Below, in pieces: positions 52,233-61,705 of a stretch of DNA of 64,000 nt; position 1 is the first letter of the stretch, and the number at the start of each line of letters is the position of its first letter. Below the pieces are notes generated by a model that worked only from the letters and a program-made list of their open reading frames with translations, ran no database searches and was not told the origin of the DNA. The stretch is from JBHJGP01 sp050331695. GTDB taxonomy: Bacteria; Pseudomonadota; Alphaproteobacteria; Geminicoccales; Geminicoccaceae. The position numbers and the translations under genes are program-made. The stretch covers positions 28,588 through 92,587 of the forward strand of contig JBHJGP010000029.1 in NCBI GenBank assembly GCA_050331695.1. The letters are read 5' to 3'.

Positions 52233-53377
52233 GTTGATCCGCCGATGGTCATCTCGCGAACGGCGGCCTCATCGACGTCGATGCTCAGACCCGGACCGTC
52301 CGGGACCTCGAAGAAGCCGTCGGAGGGCTCCGGAAAGGAGGGTGAGACCGCCTGCTTGACCGGTTGGTGCAGGGGCGAGTGCTCGAGGAGGTACAGATTG
52401 GGAAGAGCCGCCGACAATTGGATCGCCATCGCCTGGGCGACCAGTCCGCCGACACCGACATGGGGCGACACGGGAAGATTGGACGTCTCGTACAGATCAG
52501 CGATGCGCTTCGTCTCGCCGAGACCGGCCCGCGCCACATCCGGCATGGCGATGTCGAACGCGCGCGCCCGGATCGCTTCCCGCCACTCGTAGCCGGTCCG
52601 CCACCATTCGCCGGTGGCGATCGCCAGATCCAGATGTTTTGTGAGTTCCGCCTGACCTTCGAGATCATCGGGCGCGGTCGGTGCCTCGAGCCAGGTGACG
52701 CCCCGCTTCTCCAACTCGCGGCCCAGCGCCATCGCCTCGAACACCGAACGCCAGCTGTGCACATCGACCATGATCTTTGTCTTATGTCCGACCGCGTCCC
52801 GAACCGCCTCGACGATCCGAACGACTTGATCATTGCCGACCCGGAGGTGCAGCTTGAGCGCCGAATAACCCTGGTCCGCGAGCGCCTTGGCCGTTGCCGC
52901 CACCGGCTCGGGCGTATCGCCGCCGAAGCCGGCGGCGTAGAGCGGAATTTCTGTCCGGAAGCGGCCGCCCAGAAGCTGGTAAGCCGGCACACCCAGCACC
53001 TTGCCGGCAAGATCGTGTAGGGCGCCGTCAAGGGCCGCCAGAGCGTCGATGTAGAAGCTGGTGGTATGGCCCCGCTCGCGCATGGAAACGTAGAGCCCGT
53101 GCCAGATGGCTCGGAGCTCGAAGGGGTTTCGGCCGAGGACAAGTGGACCGACCAGATCGTTCAAGATGGTCGCGGTGACGGTGGGAGCCACCGGCGCCAT
53201 GCCCTCGCCCCAGCCAACGACGCCGTCCTCGCTTTCGACCCGAACAAGACAGGTCTCCAACGCTTGCGAAAAGCTGCCAGCGGCGGTCGCGACGTTGCGG
53301 TGGCGGGGATCGTCTGGCAGCGGCGGGGATCGGATCGCGAACGCTTCGACGTCAACGATGCGCATGGCCCTGCTCAC
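52229..53377 (-). CDS. Mandelate racemase / muconate lactonizing enzyme family protein (enolase superfamily)
   Basis: 382 aa from GTG 53377 (alternative ATG 53365). Barrel motifs: metal ligands Asp in KIMVDVHSWRS, Glu in VTWLEAPTAPDD, Asp in DIAMPDVARAGLGET; catalytic Lys region SALKLHLRVGND; C-terminal His in PVSPHVGVGGLVAQAMAIQL. Likely a dehydratase or racemase on a hydroxy acid/sugar acid. The start overlaps the aldo/keto reductase stop by four bases. Confidence 0.93.
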   Translation of the reverse strand: MSRAMRIVDVEAFAIRSPPLPDDPRHRNVATAAGSFSQALETCLVRVESEDGVVGWGEGMAPVAPTVTATILNDLVGPLVLGRNPFELRAIWHGLYVSMRERGHTTSFYIDALAALDGALHDLAGKVLGVPAYQLLGGRFRTEIPLYAAGFGGDTPEPVAATAKALADQGYSALKLHLRVGNDQVVRIVEAVRDAVGHKTKIMVDVHSWRSVFEAMALGRELEKRGVTWLEAPTAPDDLEGQAELTKHLDLAIATGEWWRTGYEWREAIRARAFDIAMPDVARAGLGETKRIADLYETSNLPVSPHVGVGGLVAQAMAIQLSAALPNLYLLEHSPLHQPVKQAVSPSFPEPSDGFFEVPDGPGLSIDVDEAAVREMTIGGST

Positions 53378-54330
53378 GGCCGGTTCGCCGGCAGGTCAAG
53401 GCCGACGCCTTCCAGGGCGCCGAACAGGCGATGGAGCTCCGCCACGTTGTCGTCGGGCAGAGGCGGGCTCAGGATCGAACGGATATTGTCCGCAAGGTGC
53501 TCCGGATTGCCGGTCCCGAACAGGACCACATCGACCCCGGGCTCGTGGCGGGCGAAGCGGTAGGCGGCATCGATCACGCTTCGAGCACCGCCGTCATGGA
53601 CGAGAAAATCCAGCGGTTCTTCGCGGTCGGCCAAGGCGTCCGGGATTTTTCCTTCCCTCGCCAGCGCCTTCATGACGGTCTGCAGCCGTCCGGGCTGGCT
53701 GAAAATAGCCCGGACCGCAAACATGATCAGCGTCCCGATCTGCCGCTCGCGGGTACGCGGAAAAATCAGCTCGCGGGTATTCTGGTTAAGCATGTGAAAG
53801 GCGACCATCACTACGGCCCAGGGCGCGTCGCCCAGCGCCCGGCCGAGCATCAGATGCTTCGGATCCCGGGGCGAGGTTTCGGTGATACCAATATGGCCGA
53901 TTTTTCCCTGCTCCCGGGCCCTTTCCAGCGCAGGCACAAGGCTGAGCGCATGCTCATAGTGCTCGGGCCTGACGCCGTGCAGATGAAAAATGTCGATATG
54001 ATCGAGGCGTAACCGCTCGAGCGAGCGCTCGAGACTTCGGATCAGTTCATCGGCGCCGATCAGCCGACCCTCTTTCTTGATCTGTGATTTGGTCGAAATC
54101 ACGAAGTCCTGGCGCTCCAGGCCGGCAAGCCCGTGACCGACTGCCTCCTCCGTGCCGTAAGCCTCAGCCGTGTCGAAGAAGGTTACCCCAAGCTCGAAAG
54201 CCTTTCGGACGATTTCTGCCGCTTGCGCGCCGCTGCCGCCATAGCCCATGCCGAGCCGGCTGCTGCCGCCGCAGCCGAGACCGGCGACGCTGACCCGGAG
54301 CCCGGTTTTGCCGAGCGTGGTGTAGTCCAT
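53374..54330 (-). CDS. Aldo/keto reductase
   Basis: 318 aa. Catalytic tetrad visible: Asp and Tyr in FDTAEAYGTEEAVGHG, Lys in VISTKSQIKKEG, His in DIFHLHGV. N-terminal LGKTGLRVSVAGLGCGGSSR. Likely a sugar or L-galactose/fucose dehydrogenase-like enzyme. Located 13 bases after the TIM-barrel-like gene. Confidence 0.95.
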   Translation of the reverse strand: MDYTTLGKTGLRVSVAGLGCGGSSRLGMGYGGSGAQAAEIVRKAFELGVTFFDTAEAYGTEEAVGHGLAGLERQDFVISTKSQIKKEGRLIGADELIRSLERSLERLRLDHIDIFHLHGVRPEHYEHALSLVPALERAREQGKIGHIGITETSPRDPKHLMLGRALGDAPWAVVMVAFHMLNQNTRELIFPRTRERQIGTLIMFAVRAIFSQPGRLQTVMKALAREGKIPDALADREEPLDFLVHDGGARSVIDAAYRFARHEPGVDVVLFGTGNPEHLADNIRSILSPPLPDDNVAELHRLFGALEGVGLDLPANRP

Positions 54331-54343
54331 CGGTGGCAGTCCT

Positions 54344-55666
54344 TTAACGTGGCAAGGCTCCCAAAACGTCTATTTTGGGATCCGAAAGATAACCGTAGCG
54401 ATTGATCCAAAGTCTTTTGTCCGATGCCGCCCAGGCCGTTGCTGCCCGCATGCGAAAATCCTCCAGAGGTCCGTAGCCATGGGCTGCGGCTTGCACCGTG
54501 CCTATCGATGCCAGCTGCCGCGCAGCTCCAATTTTTCGGCTCTGTGCTTCGGTGCTCACCGGATGCGGCTCATCCGGTTCCGGGTAGCGGAGCCGCTCCA
54601 GACCAACATCGCCGGTGTCGAACAGCTGTTGAAGTCGGCTTGCCAGCTCTTCCGGGTCCTCCCCGCCGATCCGCTCCAGATAGCCTCGGAGCATCATCGG
54701 CCAGTGCATGGTGTAGAGCTTGACCGCGATTTCGTCTGCGATCTGGCTGATCCTCGAGAAATCCATGCCCGAAAGGGTGGACCAGGGGGGCGGGAAGGCG
54801 TGGGCGATCAGCCGGACCCTTGGGGGCAGAGCGTCCCGGCAATGGCGAAGGAACGATGCGACCAGGTCCGCCTTAAACCGCCGGAGCTCCAGAAAGCCCG
54901 GCAACGCCTCCCAGGGCTCTTCGATTAGCCGCCGGGGCTCATCGATCAGTTGTAGGGCCTGGTTGCGAAGCGCTTCGATGTCATTGCCGAGCGTTTTGGC
55001 GGCTCGGACCGCGTGATCCGAAAAATCGAAAAACCAGGCATCCAGGCTGTAGGGCGGGTATTCCGGCCAGTCGATCCGGATGGCATCGACCATTGGATAA
55101 GCGCGGCTGAGATCACGAAGTAGTGTCGCCGCATAGGCCCGAATTTCAGGTGCGGCGAGACTGGCGTTCTTGTCGACTCTTCCGTCGAGGGTGGATCCGT
55201 CGGGCAGGCGCGGCAAGTCCTCCTCGACCGGACCGCCGGACTGCACGCGGTAGCCGGGCGGTATCGCCGCCTGGACCTGGAGCTGAACGTCGAAACCGGC
55301 CTTCTTCGCGGCAATCAGGAAGGCTTCGACCTTCCCGCCCTCCCGCTCCGTGAGCTGGTCTGGCTGTGGCGGCTGGTAGCGAAGACCATGATAGAGCGAG
55401 AAATCCGGCGAAAAACTGGGGGCGGTGATGAAGCGAAGCTCACGCCGGCCCCAGAGCTCTCTGTCGAGAAGCCGAACCTTGCCGGCGCCGGCATCCGAAG
55501 GTGGCTCCCGGGAGGCGCTCGGATCATCGCTCGGCGCCATCACGTAAGGTGAGGTGGCGAGCGCGTTGGCGCCGGCACGCTCGAGACCTTCCAGCACCTT
55601 GCCTGTGCCTTCGGCCTGGACCCACTCGGGCATGACGGTGATCCCGAGCAGAGGTGATCTCGTCAA
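54344..55666 (-). CDS. TIM-barrel-like protein of unknown function in the sulfatase operon
   Basis: 440 aa from TTG 55666, overlapping the upstream sulfatase stop by four bases with GGACGGGAG before it; TTG 55687 would add seven codons. The chain has barrel-like strand-loop pattern: LGITVMPEWVQA, FDVQLQVQAAIPPGYRVQSG, MVDAIRIDWPEYPPYSLDAW, VRLIAHAFPPPW, EIAVKLYTMHWPMMLRGYLE, with acidic residues at strand ends as in glycoside hydrolases. No family recognised with confidence. No signal peptide, so it acts in the cytoplasm with the sulfatases. Confidence 0.75.
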   Translation of the reverse strand: MTRSPLLGITVMPEWVQAEGTGKVLEGLERAGANALATSPYVMAPSDDPSASREPPSDAGAGKVRLLDRELWGRRELRFITAPSFSPDFSLYHGLRYQPPQPDQLTEREGGKVEAFLIAAKKAGFDVQLQVQAAIPPGYRVQSGGPVEEDLPRLPDGSTLDGRVDKNASLAAPEIRAYAATLLRDLSRAYPMVDAIRIDWPEYPPYSLDAWFFDFSDHAVRAAKTLGNDIEALRNQALQLIDEPRRLIEEPWEALPGFLELRRFKADLVASFLRHCRDALPPRVRLIAHAFPPPWSTLSGMDFSRISQIADEIAVKLYTMHWPMMLRGYLERIGGEDPEELASRLQQLFDTGDVGLERLRYPEPDEPHPVSTEAQSRKIGAARQLASIGTVQAAAHGYGPLEDFRMRAATAWAASDKRLWINRYGYLSDPKIDVLGALPR

Positions 55667-57126
55667 GGTGGGCTCCCGTCCAACCAATTATCTTCCATCT
55701 TCACCCGCCAGAGAAAGGCCTCAGCCGGACCCACAGCCTTGGCCCAATCGGAAAGCAGTTTTTTGTCCCCCACTTTCGCCGCCATCCGGCGGGCAATTTG
55801 GTCCGGATCCCAATCGGCCAGCACTTTCGCGAGCAGTGTATCGTGCACCGAGCGGTGGGCCGGCGACGCGCTCAGATCGTTCAGTTCATCAGGATCATCC
55901 GCTAGGTCGAACAGCTGGCAGGGCTGGCCGTGATAGTAGACGAGCTTGTAGCGATCCGTGCGCAGCATTCGTTGCTGAACCGGCGCGCCACCGGTCCAGC
56001 GGGCGACACCGTCGGTGCAGTATTCGGCGAAGGTTTCGTCGATCCACGGCGTTCTTTCGTCACTCGCCATAGCCAACAGACTGCGACCCTGGCCACGGGG
56101 CAGGGGTGGCGCGCCGAGTGCATCGATCATGGTCGCGGTAACGTCCAAGAGATTGACCACGCTGGAGCGTCGCTCGCCGGCTGGCAGGCGTTCCGGCCAT
56201 CGCATGATCAACGGTATCTTCAAGGATTGGTCGTAGAAGGTCTGTTTCCACCAGAGGCCGCGTTCGCCCAGCTGATCGCCGTGATCCGAGGCGTAGATGA
56301 CGAGCGTGTCCTCGCTCAGACCCAACGCGTCCAGCTTGTCCAGGATCTGGCCGACGGTTCGATCGAGCGCGGTGGTGAGCCCGTAATAGGCGGCCCGCGC
56401 GCGGTGCTGCCATTCGTCGGGGAGATCGAGCGAGCCGGTGTGATCGCGCCAGGCTCGAAGGTATGGGTGCTCGGCATTGGCCCCTGGCGGCTCGAGGCGC
56501 GGCGGGCCAACCTTGTCATCGTAGAGCGCGAAATCGTCCTTCGAGCAGACGTAAGGCTGGTGCGGCAGCATCAGGCCGACCGTCATCGCGAACGGTTTTT
56601 TCTCCGCCGCCGACTGGTCGAGCTTGGCGAGCGCGGCGTTCAACACGTCCCGGTCCTTGACCTCGTAGGAGGATTGGCCGGGACCGGAGCGCTCGATGCT
56701 CACCCGGAACGGATCGTTCGTGCGATCCAACACGCCCAGGCTGTGGGCCTTGCCACCGGGCCAGTTGGTGCTGTGGTCGCCGACCAGCCGCTCGGCATAG
56801 CCATGAAGCTGGTCCGGGCCGACGGCGTGGAGCCGGCCAACCAGGGTCGGGCGGTAGCCGGCGGCACCATGGCTGTGAGCGTGGGTCGGCACATCGGAAG
56901 CCAACACGTCCGAATTGGTCCAACAGCCAATCCGATAACTGTACTGACCCGCCAGCATCGCCATCCGCGCAGGCGTGCACAGGGGCGCGGTTGTATAGGC
57001 GTTGTCGAATGTCACGCCCTCGCTCGCCAAGCGGTCGAGATGGGGTGTCTGAACGACGGGATCGCCGTAGCAGCCGGCGATCCGCTGGGCGTGCTGGTCG
57101 GAGAACAGGAACAGAAGACTAGGCAT
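55663..57126 (-). CDS. Type I sulfatase (second of the cluster)
   Basis: 487 aa. Formylglycine site CTPAR in TAPLCTPARMAMLAGQYSYR; metal ligands in LLFLFSDQHAQRI and IYASDHGDQLGERGLWWK. No signal peptide. Lies seven bases after the first sulfatase, overlaps the following gene. Only moderately similar to the other two sulfatases, so probably a different substrate position. Confidence 0.95.
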   Translation of the reverse strand: MPSLLFLFSDQHAQRIAGCYGDPVVQTPHLDRLASEGVTFDNAYTTAPLCTPARMAMLAGQYSYRIGCWTNSDVLASDVPTHAHSHGAAGYRPTLVGRLHAVGPDQLHGYAERLVGDHSTNWPGGKAHSLGVLDRTNDPFRVSIERSGPGQSSYEVKDRDVLNAALAKLDQSAAEKKPFAMTVGLMLPHQPYVCSKDDFALYDDKVGPPRLEPPGANAEHPYLRAWRDHTGSLDLPDEWQHRARAAYYGLTTALDRTVGQILDKLDALGLSEDTLVIYASDHGDQLGERGLWWKQTFYDQSLKIPLIMRWPERLPAGERRSSVVNLLDVTATMIDALGAPPLPRGQGRSLLAMASDERTPWIDETFAEYCTDGVARWTGGAPVQQRMLRTDRYKLVYYHGQPCQLFDLADDPDELNDLSASPAHRSVHDTLLAKVLADWDPDQIARRMAAKVGDKKLLSDWAKAVGPAEAFLWRVKMEDNWLDGSPP

Positions 57127-57132
57127 ACGCGG

Positions 57133-58587
57133 TCAGTCGCCGGCGCCCGAAATCCTGGGCGCTTCACCCGGCGCTGGGGTGTAGGGGTAGCTGCCGAGCG
57201 AGCGAACTTTCTCCTCGCCGCCGAAATCGTCGATACGCCGCCTTTGATCGGCGAAGGCCCGGGCGCTGACGGCCTGGGGATCGCAGATCTGCCACAAACG
57301 GTGTTCGCCCTCGGCAAGGACCGTTTCATGGCCTGCCTCGAGGGCGAGGTCGCGGGTCTCGAAGGGGTCGGCCTCAAGATCGTAGAGCTGCGGGCGATAT
57401 CCGACATAGTGGACGTATTTGTACCGGCCGAAACGGACCATGAAGATGCCGGTGATCGATGCGACGGCGTGATATTCGGAGAAAACCGTGCGGTCCGGCT
57501 CCGCGCCTTTGGCGATGTGGTGGAGCGGGCGCCCCGGCAGATCACCCGGCGTTTCGGCGCCTAGGCCATGGCAGATGGTCGGGTAACCGTCGATCAGGGA
57601 AACCGGTGTCGCGATCCGGGCTCCGGGCTCGAAGCCCTCACCCTTGCAGACCAGCGGGATGCCGGCGCTCTCGTCATACATGTTGGATTTGCCCCAGAAG
57701 GTCCGGGTGCCGAGATTGTCGCCATGGTCCGAGGTGTAGACCACCAGCGTGTCGTCGGTGAGACCGCTTTCGTCCAACGTCGACAGGATCCGGCCGATAT
57801 TGTCGTCGAGAAAGCTGACCATGCCGTAATAGGCGGCGAGCGCCGTGCGCACATGGTCCTCATCCTTGAAATGATCCTCATAGTCCTGGACTTCGCGAAG
57901 CTTTCTGAGAACCGGATGATCCGGGAATTCGTCCTGCTCGCGGAGTCGCGGCAGAGGCATGCCGGCGAGGGGAAAAAGACGAAAAAACTCGGACGGCGCC
58001 ATCAGGGGAAAGTGCGGACAAACGAAGGAAACGAACAGAACCCAAGGTCTTTCTCTGTTCCCGATTGCTGATTGTCTCAGCCAATCACAGGCCGCGTTTC
58101 GAATGTCCCGATCATATTTGATATAGGTGCTCTCGCCCTCACCGGCGTCCGCCGCCAATTGTTTGGTGCTGGTCCGCGGGGGAGGCGGGCTTCGGAGCAT
58201 GCCCTGGAGGTCGCCCCGGCCTTGAAGCACATGCAGCGGCAGGATTTCATTGTCGAAACCGTTCGGATCGTTGGAGCCTCGGTAGTGGAGCTTACCGATG
58301 GAATCGACCCGGTGCCCCAGCTTAGAAAGATGATGGCCCCATGACGGGGGGCTGCCGTGATAGGGAAAGGCGTTATCCCAGTGGCCGATCTCGTGGACGT
58401 AGCGGCCGGTGGCGAAACTGGCCCGCGCCGGCACGCAAATTGGACAGTTGGTATAGGCGTTCTCGAACAGCGTGCCCTCGGCGGCGAGCCGGTCCATGTT
58501 CGGCGTTCGCGCCACCTCGTTGCCGTAGCAGCCGGCCACCCGCTTGCTGTGCTCATCGGACATGATGAACAGAACGTTCTTCTTCAT
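57133..58587 (-). CDS. Type I sulfatase (first of the cluster)
   Basis: 484 aa from ATG 58587, overlapping the tctA stop by four bases (a longer frame to 58698 runs inside tctA). Formylglycine site CVPAR in TNCPICVPARASFATGRYVH; ligands in VLFIMSDEHSKRVAG and VYTSDHGDNLGTRTFWGK. No signal peptide. Coupling to a transporter gene indicates that its substrate is the imported compound. Confidence 0.95.
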   Translation of the reverse strand: MKKNVLFIMSDEHSKRVAGCYGNEVARTPNMDRLAAEGTLFENAYTNCPICVPARASFATGRYVHEIGHWDNAFPYHGSPPSWGHHLSKLGHRVDSIGKLHYRGSNDPNGFDNEILPLHVLQGRGDLQGMLRSPPPPRTSTKQLAADAGEGESTYIKYDRDIRNAACDWLRQSAIGNRERPWVLFVSFVCPHFPLMAPSEFFRLFPLAGMPLPRLREQDEFPDHPVLRKLREVQDYEDHFKDEDHVRTALAAYYGMVSFLDDNIGRILSTLDESGLTDDTLVVYTSDHGDNLGTRTFWGKSNMYDESAGIPLVCKGEGFEPGARIATPVSLIDGYPTICHGLGAETPGDLPGRPLHHIAKGAEPDRTVFSEYHAVASITGIFMVRFGRYKYVHYVGYRPQLYDLEADPFETRDLALEAGHETVLAEGEHRLWQICDPQAVSARAFADQRRRIDDFGGEEKVRSLGSYPYTPAPGEAPRISGAGD

Positions 58588-60074
58588 TGGATCGTCTCCT
58601 TGCGGTGCTGGCGCCAGGTCTGGATGAACGGCCAGATCAGCATGGCCAGCGAAATGACCAGAAAGCTGGTGGCGATCGGGCGATCGAAGATCCCCCAAAT
58701 GCCGCTATCGGACATTTGCAGGCTGGAGCGGAGCTCACCCTCGAAGATGCGGGCGAGCACGAAGCCGATAACGAAGGGCCCGAGCGGCACCTTGGCGCGG
58801 TCCAGGAAGAAACCGATCACGCCGAACACGATCACGACCCAGACGTCGTACATCCGGTTGCTGAGCGCATAGGCGCCGACCACGCAGCTGACGAAGATGA
58901 TTGGTAAGAGGATCGCCTTGTCGAACACGATAAGCCGCGCGATCCAGCGGACCGACACGGTCATGATCAAGAACATGAGGATGTTGGCCACGAGATAGGC
59001 GGCGATCAGAGCCCAGACGAAGCTGCCATTGGTCAGGAACAGGATCGGTCCCGGCTGAATGTTGTGCAGGATCAGGGCCGAGAGCAGGATCGCGTCGATC
59101 GGGCTGCCGGGAATGCCCATCGTGATCAGGGGGATGAGCGCACCGCCGACATTGGCGTTGTTGGCGGATTCCGAGGCGATGATCCCTTCTTCGTGGCCGG
59201 TGCCGAATTTTTCCGGCGTCTTCGAAAAATTCTTAGCCGTGACATAGGCGACCATCGCCGAGATGCTGGCGCCGACCCCGGGCAAGATGCCGATCCAGGT
59301 GCCGATCACGCCGGAGCGGAGGATGTTCCAGATGTGCCGGCGCCATTCGTTGAAGCCGACCAGCACGCGGCTGGTGCCGAGCTTGAGCGAAACCGGCTTT
59401 TTGCCGACCTCATAGGCTTCCTTGATGATCTGGCTCATCACGAAAACGCCGAGCAGCACCGGTAACAGCTTGAAGCCGTCATTCAGCACCTGAAAGCCCA
59501 GGGTCAATCGGAGCTGGCCATCCGATTCATTGAGCCCCGGCATCGAGAGCGCCATGCCCATGAAGCCGGCGATCAGACCCTTGACCATGCTGCCTTGGCT
59601 GATCGAGGCGATCAGGACGATCGCCATCAGCACCATGGTGAAATATTCCCAGGGCGAGAAGGTCATCGCCCAGCGCGACAAAGGCGGCGAAAGCAAAACC
59701 AGGAAGACGCCGGCGATCATGCCGCCGATCAGCGACGCGCCGATGCCGAGCGCGAGTGCTCGTTCGGGGTGGCCCTGCTGGGCCATGGGATAGCCATCGA
59801 AGGTGGTCATCACCGATGACGGTGTGCCCGGCATCTTGAGCAGGGTCGCACTGATCAACCCGCCCGAGACCGAGCCGACATACATGGCGATCAGCATCAC
59901 CAGCGCCAGCGTGCTGTCCATGTAGAAGGTGAGCGGCATGGTGAGCGTGATCAGCATGCCGCCGGTGAGTCCGGGGATGGCGCCGACGAAGATTCCGAGC
60001 GCCGTGCCTAAGAGAACGTAGAAGAAAGGCCAGGGCTGGAGAACGTAGAGAAGTGCGTCACCTAGCTCAGCCAT
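58584..60074 (-). CDS. tctA: Tripartite tricarboxylate transporter large permease, TctA
   Basis: 496 aa, about 12 membrane segments. Family signature GAIPGLTGGMLITLTMPLTF and the repeated GILPGVGASISAMVAYVTAK, followed by GHEEGIIASESANNANVGGA. Overlaps tctB by eight bases and the first sulfatase by four. Na+- or H+-driven uptake with TctB and TctC; substrate unknown. Confidence 0.97.
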   Translation of the reverse strand: MAELGDALLYVLQPWPFFYVLLGTALGIFVGAIPGLTGGMLITLTMPLTFYMDSTLALVMLIAMYVGSVSGGLISATLLKMPGTPSSVMTTFDGYPMAQQGHPERALALGIGASLIGGMIAGVFLVLLSPPLSRWAMTFSPWEYFTMVLMAIVLIASISQGSMVKGLIAGFMGMALSMPGLNESDGQLRLTLGFQVLNDGFKLLPVLLGVFVMSQIIKEAYEVGKKPVSLKLGTSRVLVGFNEWRRHIWNILRSGVIGTWIGILPGVGASISAMVAYVTAKNFSKTPEKFGTGHEEGIIASESANNANVGGALIPLITMGIPGSPIDAILLSALILHNIQPGPILFLTNGSFVWALIAAYLVANILMFLIMTVSVRWIARLIVFDKAILLPIIFVSCVVGAYALSNRMYDVWVVIVFGVIGFFLDRAKVPLGPFVIGFVLARIFEGELRSSLQMSDSGIWGIFDRPIATSFLVISLAMLIWPFIQTWRQHRKETIQ

Positions 60075-60585
60075 CGTCTGGGCCGGCGTCGAAGATCGAA
60101 GCCTGCGGCAGGTCGATGAACAGAACCTGCGTAAACAGATGGTTCAGTCCGAAACCGACGATCAGGGCGGCAGGCACCAGCACGGCAAGCATCATCGGTC
60201 GACCGCGGGCAAGCATGGCACCGAGCGCGACGATGAACAAACACGAGCTTTGGGCGAAGCTGAGGATGCCGGCCTGCATCGAGCCGACGTACGCCACGGC
60301 GACCGCAACGCTGCCGAGTGCGGTTATCGGCGATCCGCTTCTGACCGGCTGCTCGGGCTCAGAAGCCTCCTCTCGCGGTCTGCTGAACGGAAAGGCGACG
60401 ATCAGCGCCAGAACGATCAGGATCACGGCGACGAATTTCGGCACCGCCGCTGAGCCTAGGGGATCGAAAAAGGGCGGCGGCACCTTCAGCGCTTCGACAT
60501 AGAGAAGGGTGGCGAAGCCGATCACCCCAAGGGCCAGGATCAGGTCCGCCCGCCGGACCGAACGCTGCCAGAGCCGCCGCCACAT
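60067..60585 (-). CDS. tctB: Tripartite tricarboxylate transporter small permease, TctB
   Basis: 172 aa, four predicted membrane segments (LILALGVIGFATLLYVEALK; FVAVILIVLALIVAFPF; AVAVAYVGSMQAGILSFAQS; VLVPAALIVGFGLNHLFTQV). Lies between tctC and tctA. Confidence 0.92.
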   Translation of the reverse strand: MWRRLWQRSVRRADLILALGVIGFATLLYVEALKVPPPFFDPLGSAAVPKFVAVILIVLALIVAFPFSRPREEASEPEQPVRSGSPITALGSVAVAVAYVGSMQAGILSFAQSSCLFIVALGAMLARGRPMMLAVLVPAALIVGFGLNHLFTQVLFIDLPQASIFDAGPDDG

Positions 60586-60606
60586 CGCTCAGGCCGTACG
60601 CCCGGC

Positions 60607-61581
60607 CTATTGCTGGAGCGTCTTCGCTGTTTCCACCAGCGGCGTCGCCTTCTCGTTCCACCAATCGAGCTCACTCCGGATCGCATCCGGCTCGACGAAG
60701 ACGGGCGCAAGACCCAGCCCCTCGAACTCCGCGATCACCGCTTCATCGGCCATGGCGGTTCTGAGCGCAGCCACGATATGGTCGACCGCTTCCTGAGGCG
60801 TTCCCTTTGGCGTCAGCCAAATGCGGTTGGCCTTGGCGACGATATCGATGCCCTTCTCCTTGGCCGTCGGCACGTCCGGAAGCTGCGGTAGCCGTTCCTC
60901 GGAGAACAGGATGATCGGTTTCAGATCGGCATCGCCCCACTTGATGAACTCGGTGGCACCGAAGATGGCGAAATCGGTGTGTTGGGCGACCACGGACGGA
61001 AAGCGCTTGGCGCCGCCGCCTACCTGCACGTAGCGGAATTCGACATCAGCGGCGTCCTGGACCATCAGTGGCACGAAATGAACGGGCAGGCCGATATTGG
61101 TCGCGCATTTAACACTGTCCGGATTTTCCCGCGCGGCTTCGATCAGCTCGTCGAAGGTCTGATAGGGCGAGTTGCTGCTGACCCCGAAGCCCAGATCGCC
61201 ATAGCCGGTGGCGCCGAGCAGCTCAAAGGCCTCGTGATTGTAGTCGGCCACGCCCATGGCGCCCGAGGTGATCAGGCCTTCATGCCAGAACCCCACGGTG
61301 TAACCGTCGGGCTCGGACTCCTTGATCGCCCGGGTGCCGACGGTGCCGCCGGCGCCCGGCATGTTGACCACGACCATCTTGGTGCCGAGTGCGCCGCTTT
61401 CCTCGAAATAGCGCTGCAGGATCCGGGCGACGGAATCCATGCCGCCGCCGGCCTGGGTCGGCACCACGACCTTGATCGGCTTTTCCGGAAACGCGGCTTC
61501 CGCGCCGGCGGCAAAGCCGAGGCTGAGGGCCATGGCGGCACCGGCGAGCGAGCGCCGGGTGATCGCACCCCATTTGTCCAT
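60607..61581 (-). CDS. tctC: Tripartite tricarboxylate transporter binding protein, TctC
   Basis: 324 aa from ATG 61581; the frame is open to 61662 but the signal peptide starts here: MDKWGAITRRSLAGAAMALS to AEA, mature AFPEKPIKVVVPTQAGGGMD. The RR in TRRSLAG could make it Tat-dependent. Periplasmic. First gene of the sulfatase operon. Confidence 0.95.
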   Translation of the reverse strand: MDKWGAITRRSLAGAAMALSLGFAAGAEAAFPEKPIKVVVPTQAGGGMDSVARILQRYFEESGALGTKMVVVNMPGAGGTVGTRAIKESEPDGYTVGFWHEGLITSGAMGVADYNHEAFELLGATGYGDLGFGVSSNSPYQTFDELIEAARENPDSVKCATNIGLPVHFVPLMVQDAADVEFRYVQVGGGAKRFPSVVAQHTDFAIFGATEFIKWGDADLKPIILFSEERLPQLPDVPTAKEKGIDIVAKANRIWLTPKGTPQEAVDHIVAALRTAMADEAVIAEFEGLGLAPVFVEPDAIRSELDWWNEKATPLVETAKTLQQ

Positions 61582-61705
61582 CCCTGATACTCCCGATGCC
61601 TGTTTGAAGGTCTGTTCGGTTATCGCCTTTGGATATTGACAAGCATGGGCCGTTGGTAGCAAGCACTAATGGGAAGCTAAGCGATAACTTCGAGGAATAG
61701 CTCGG
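61582..61705. promoter_or_regulatory. Divergent control region between tctC and the LysR gene
   Basis: 124 bases. Typical site for LysR autoregulation and activation of the divergent operon. A T-N11-A candidate lies around 61620-61680, but no clear palindrome was identified. Confidence 0.45.

Noticed and set aside
55930..57564. 544-codon plus-strand frame opposite two sulfatase genes
   Set aside because: No start signal, no motif, and it crosses the boundary of two well supported sulfatase genes.
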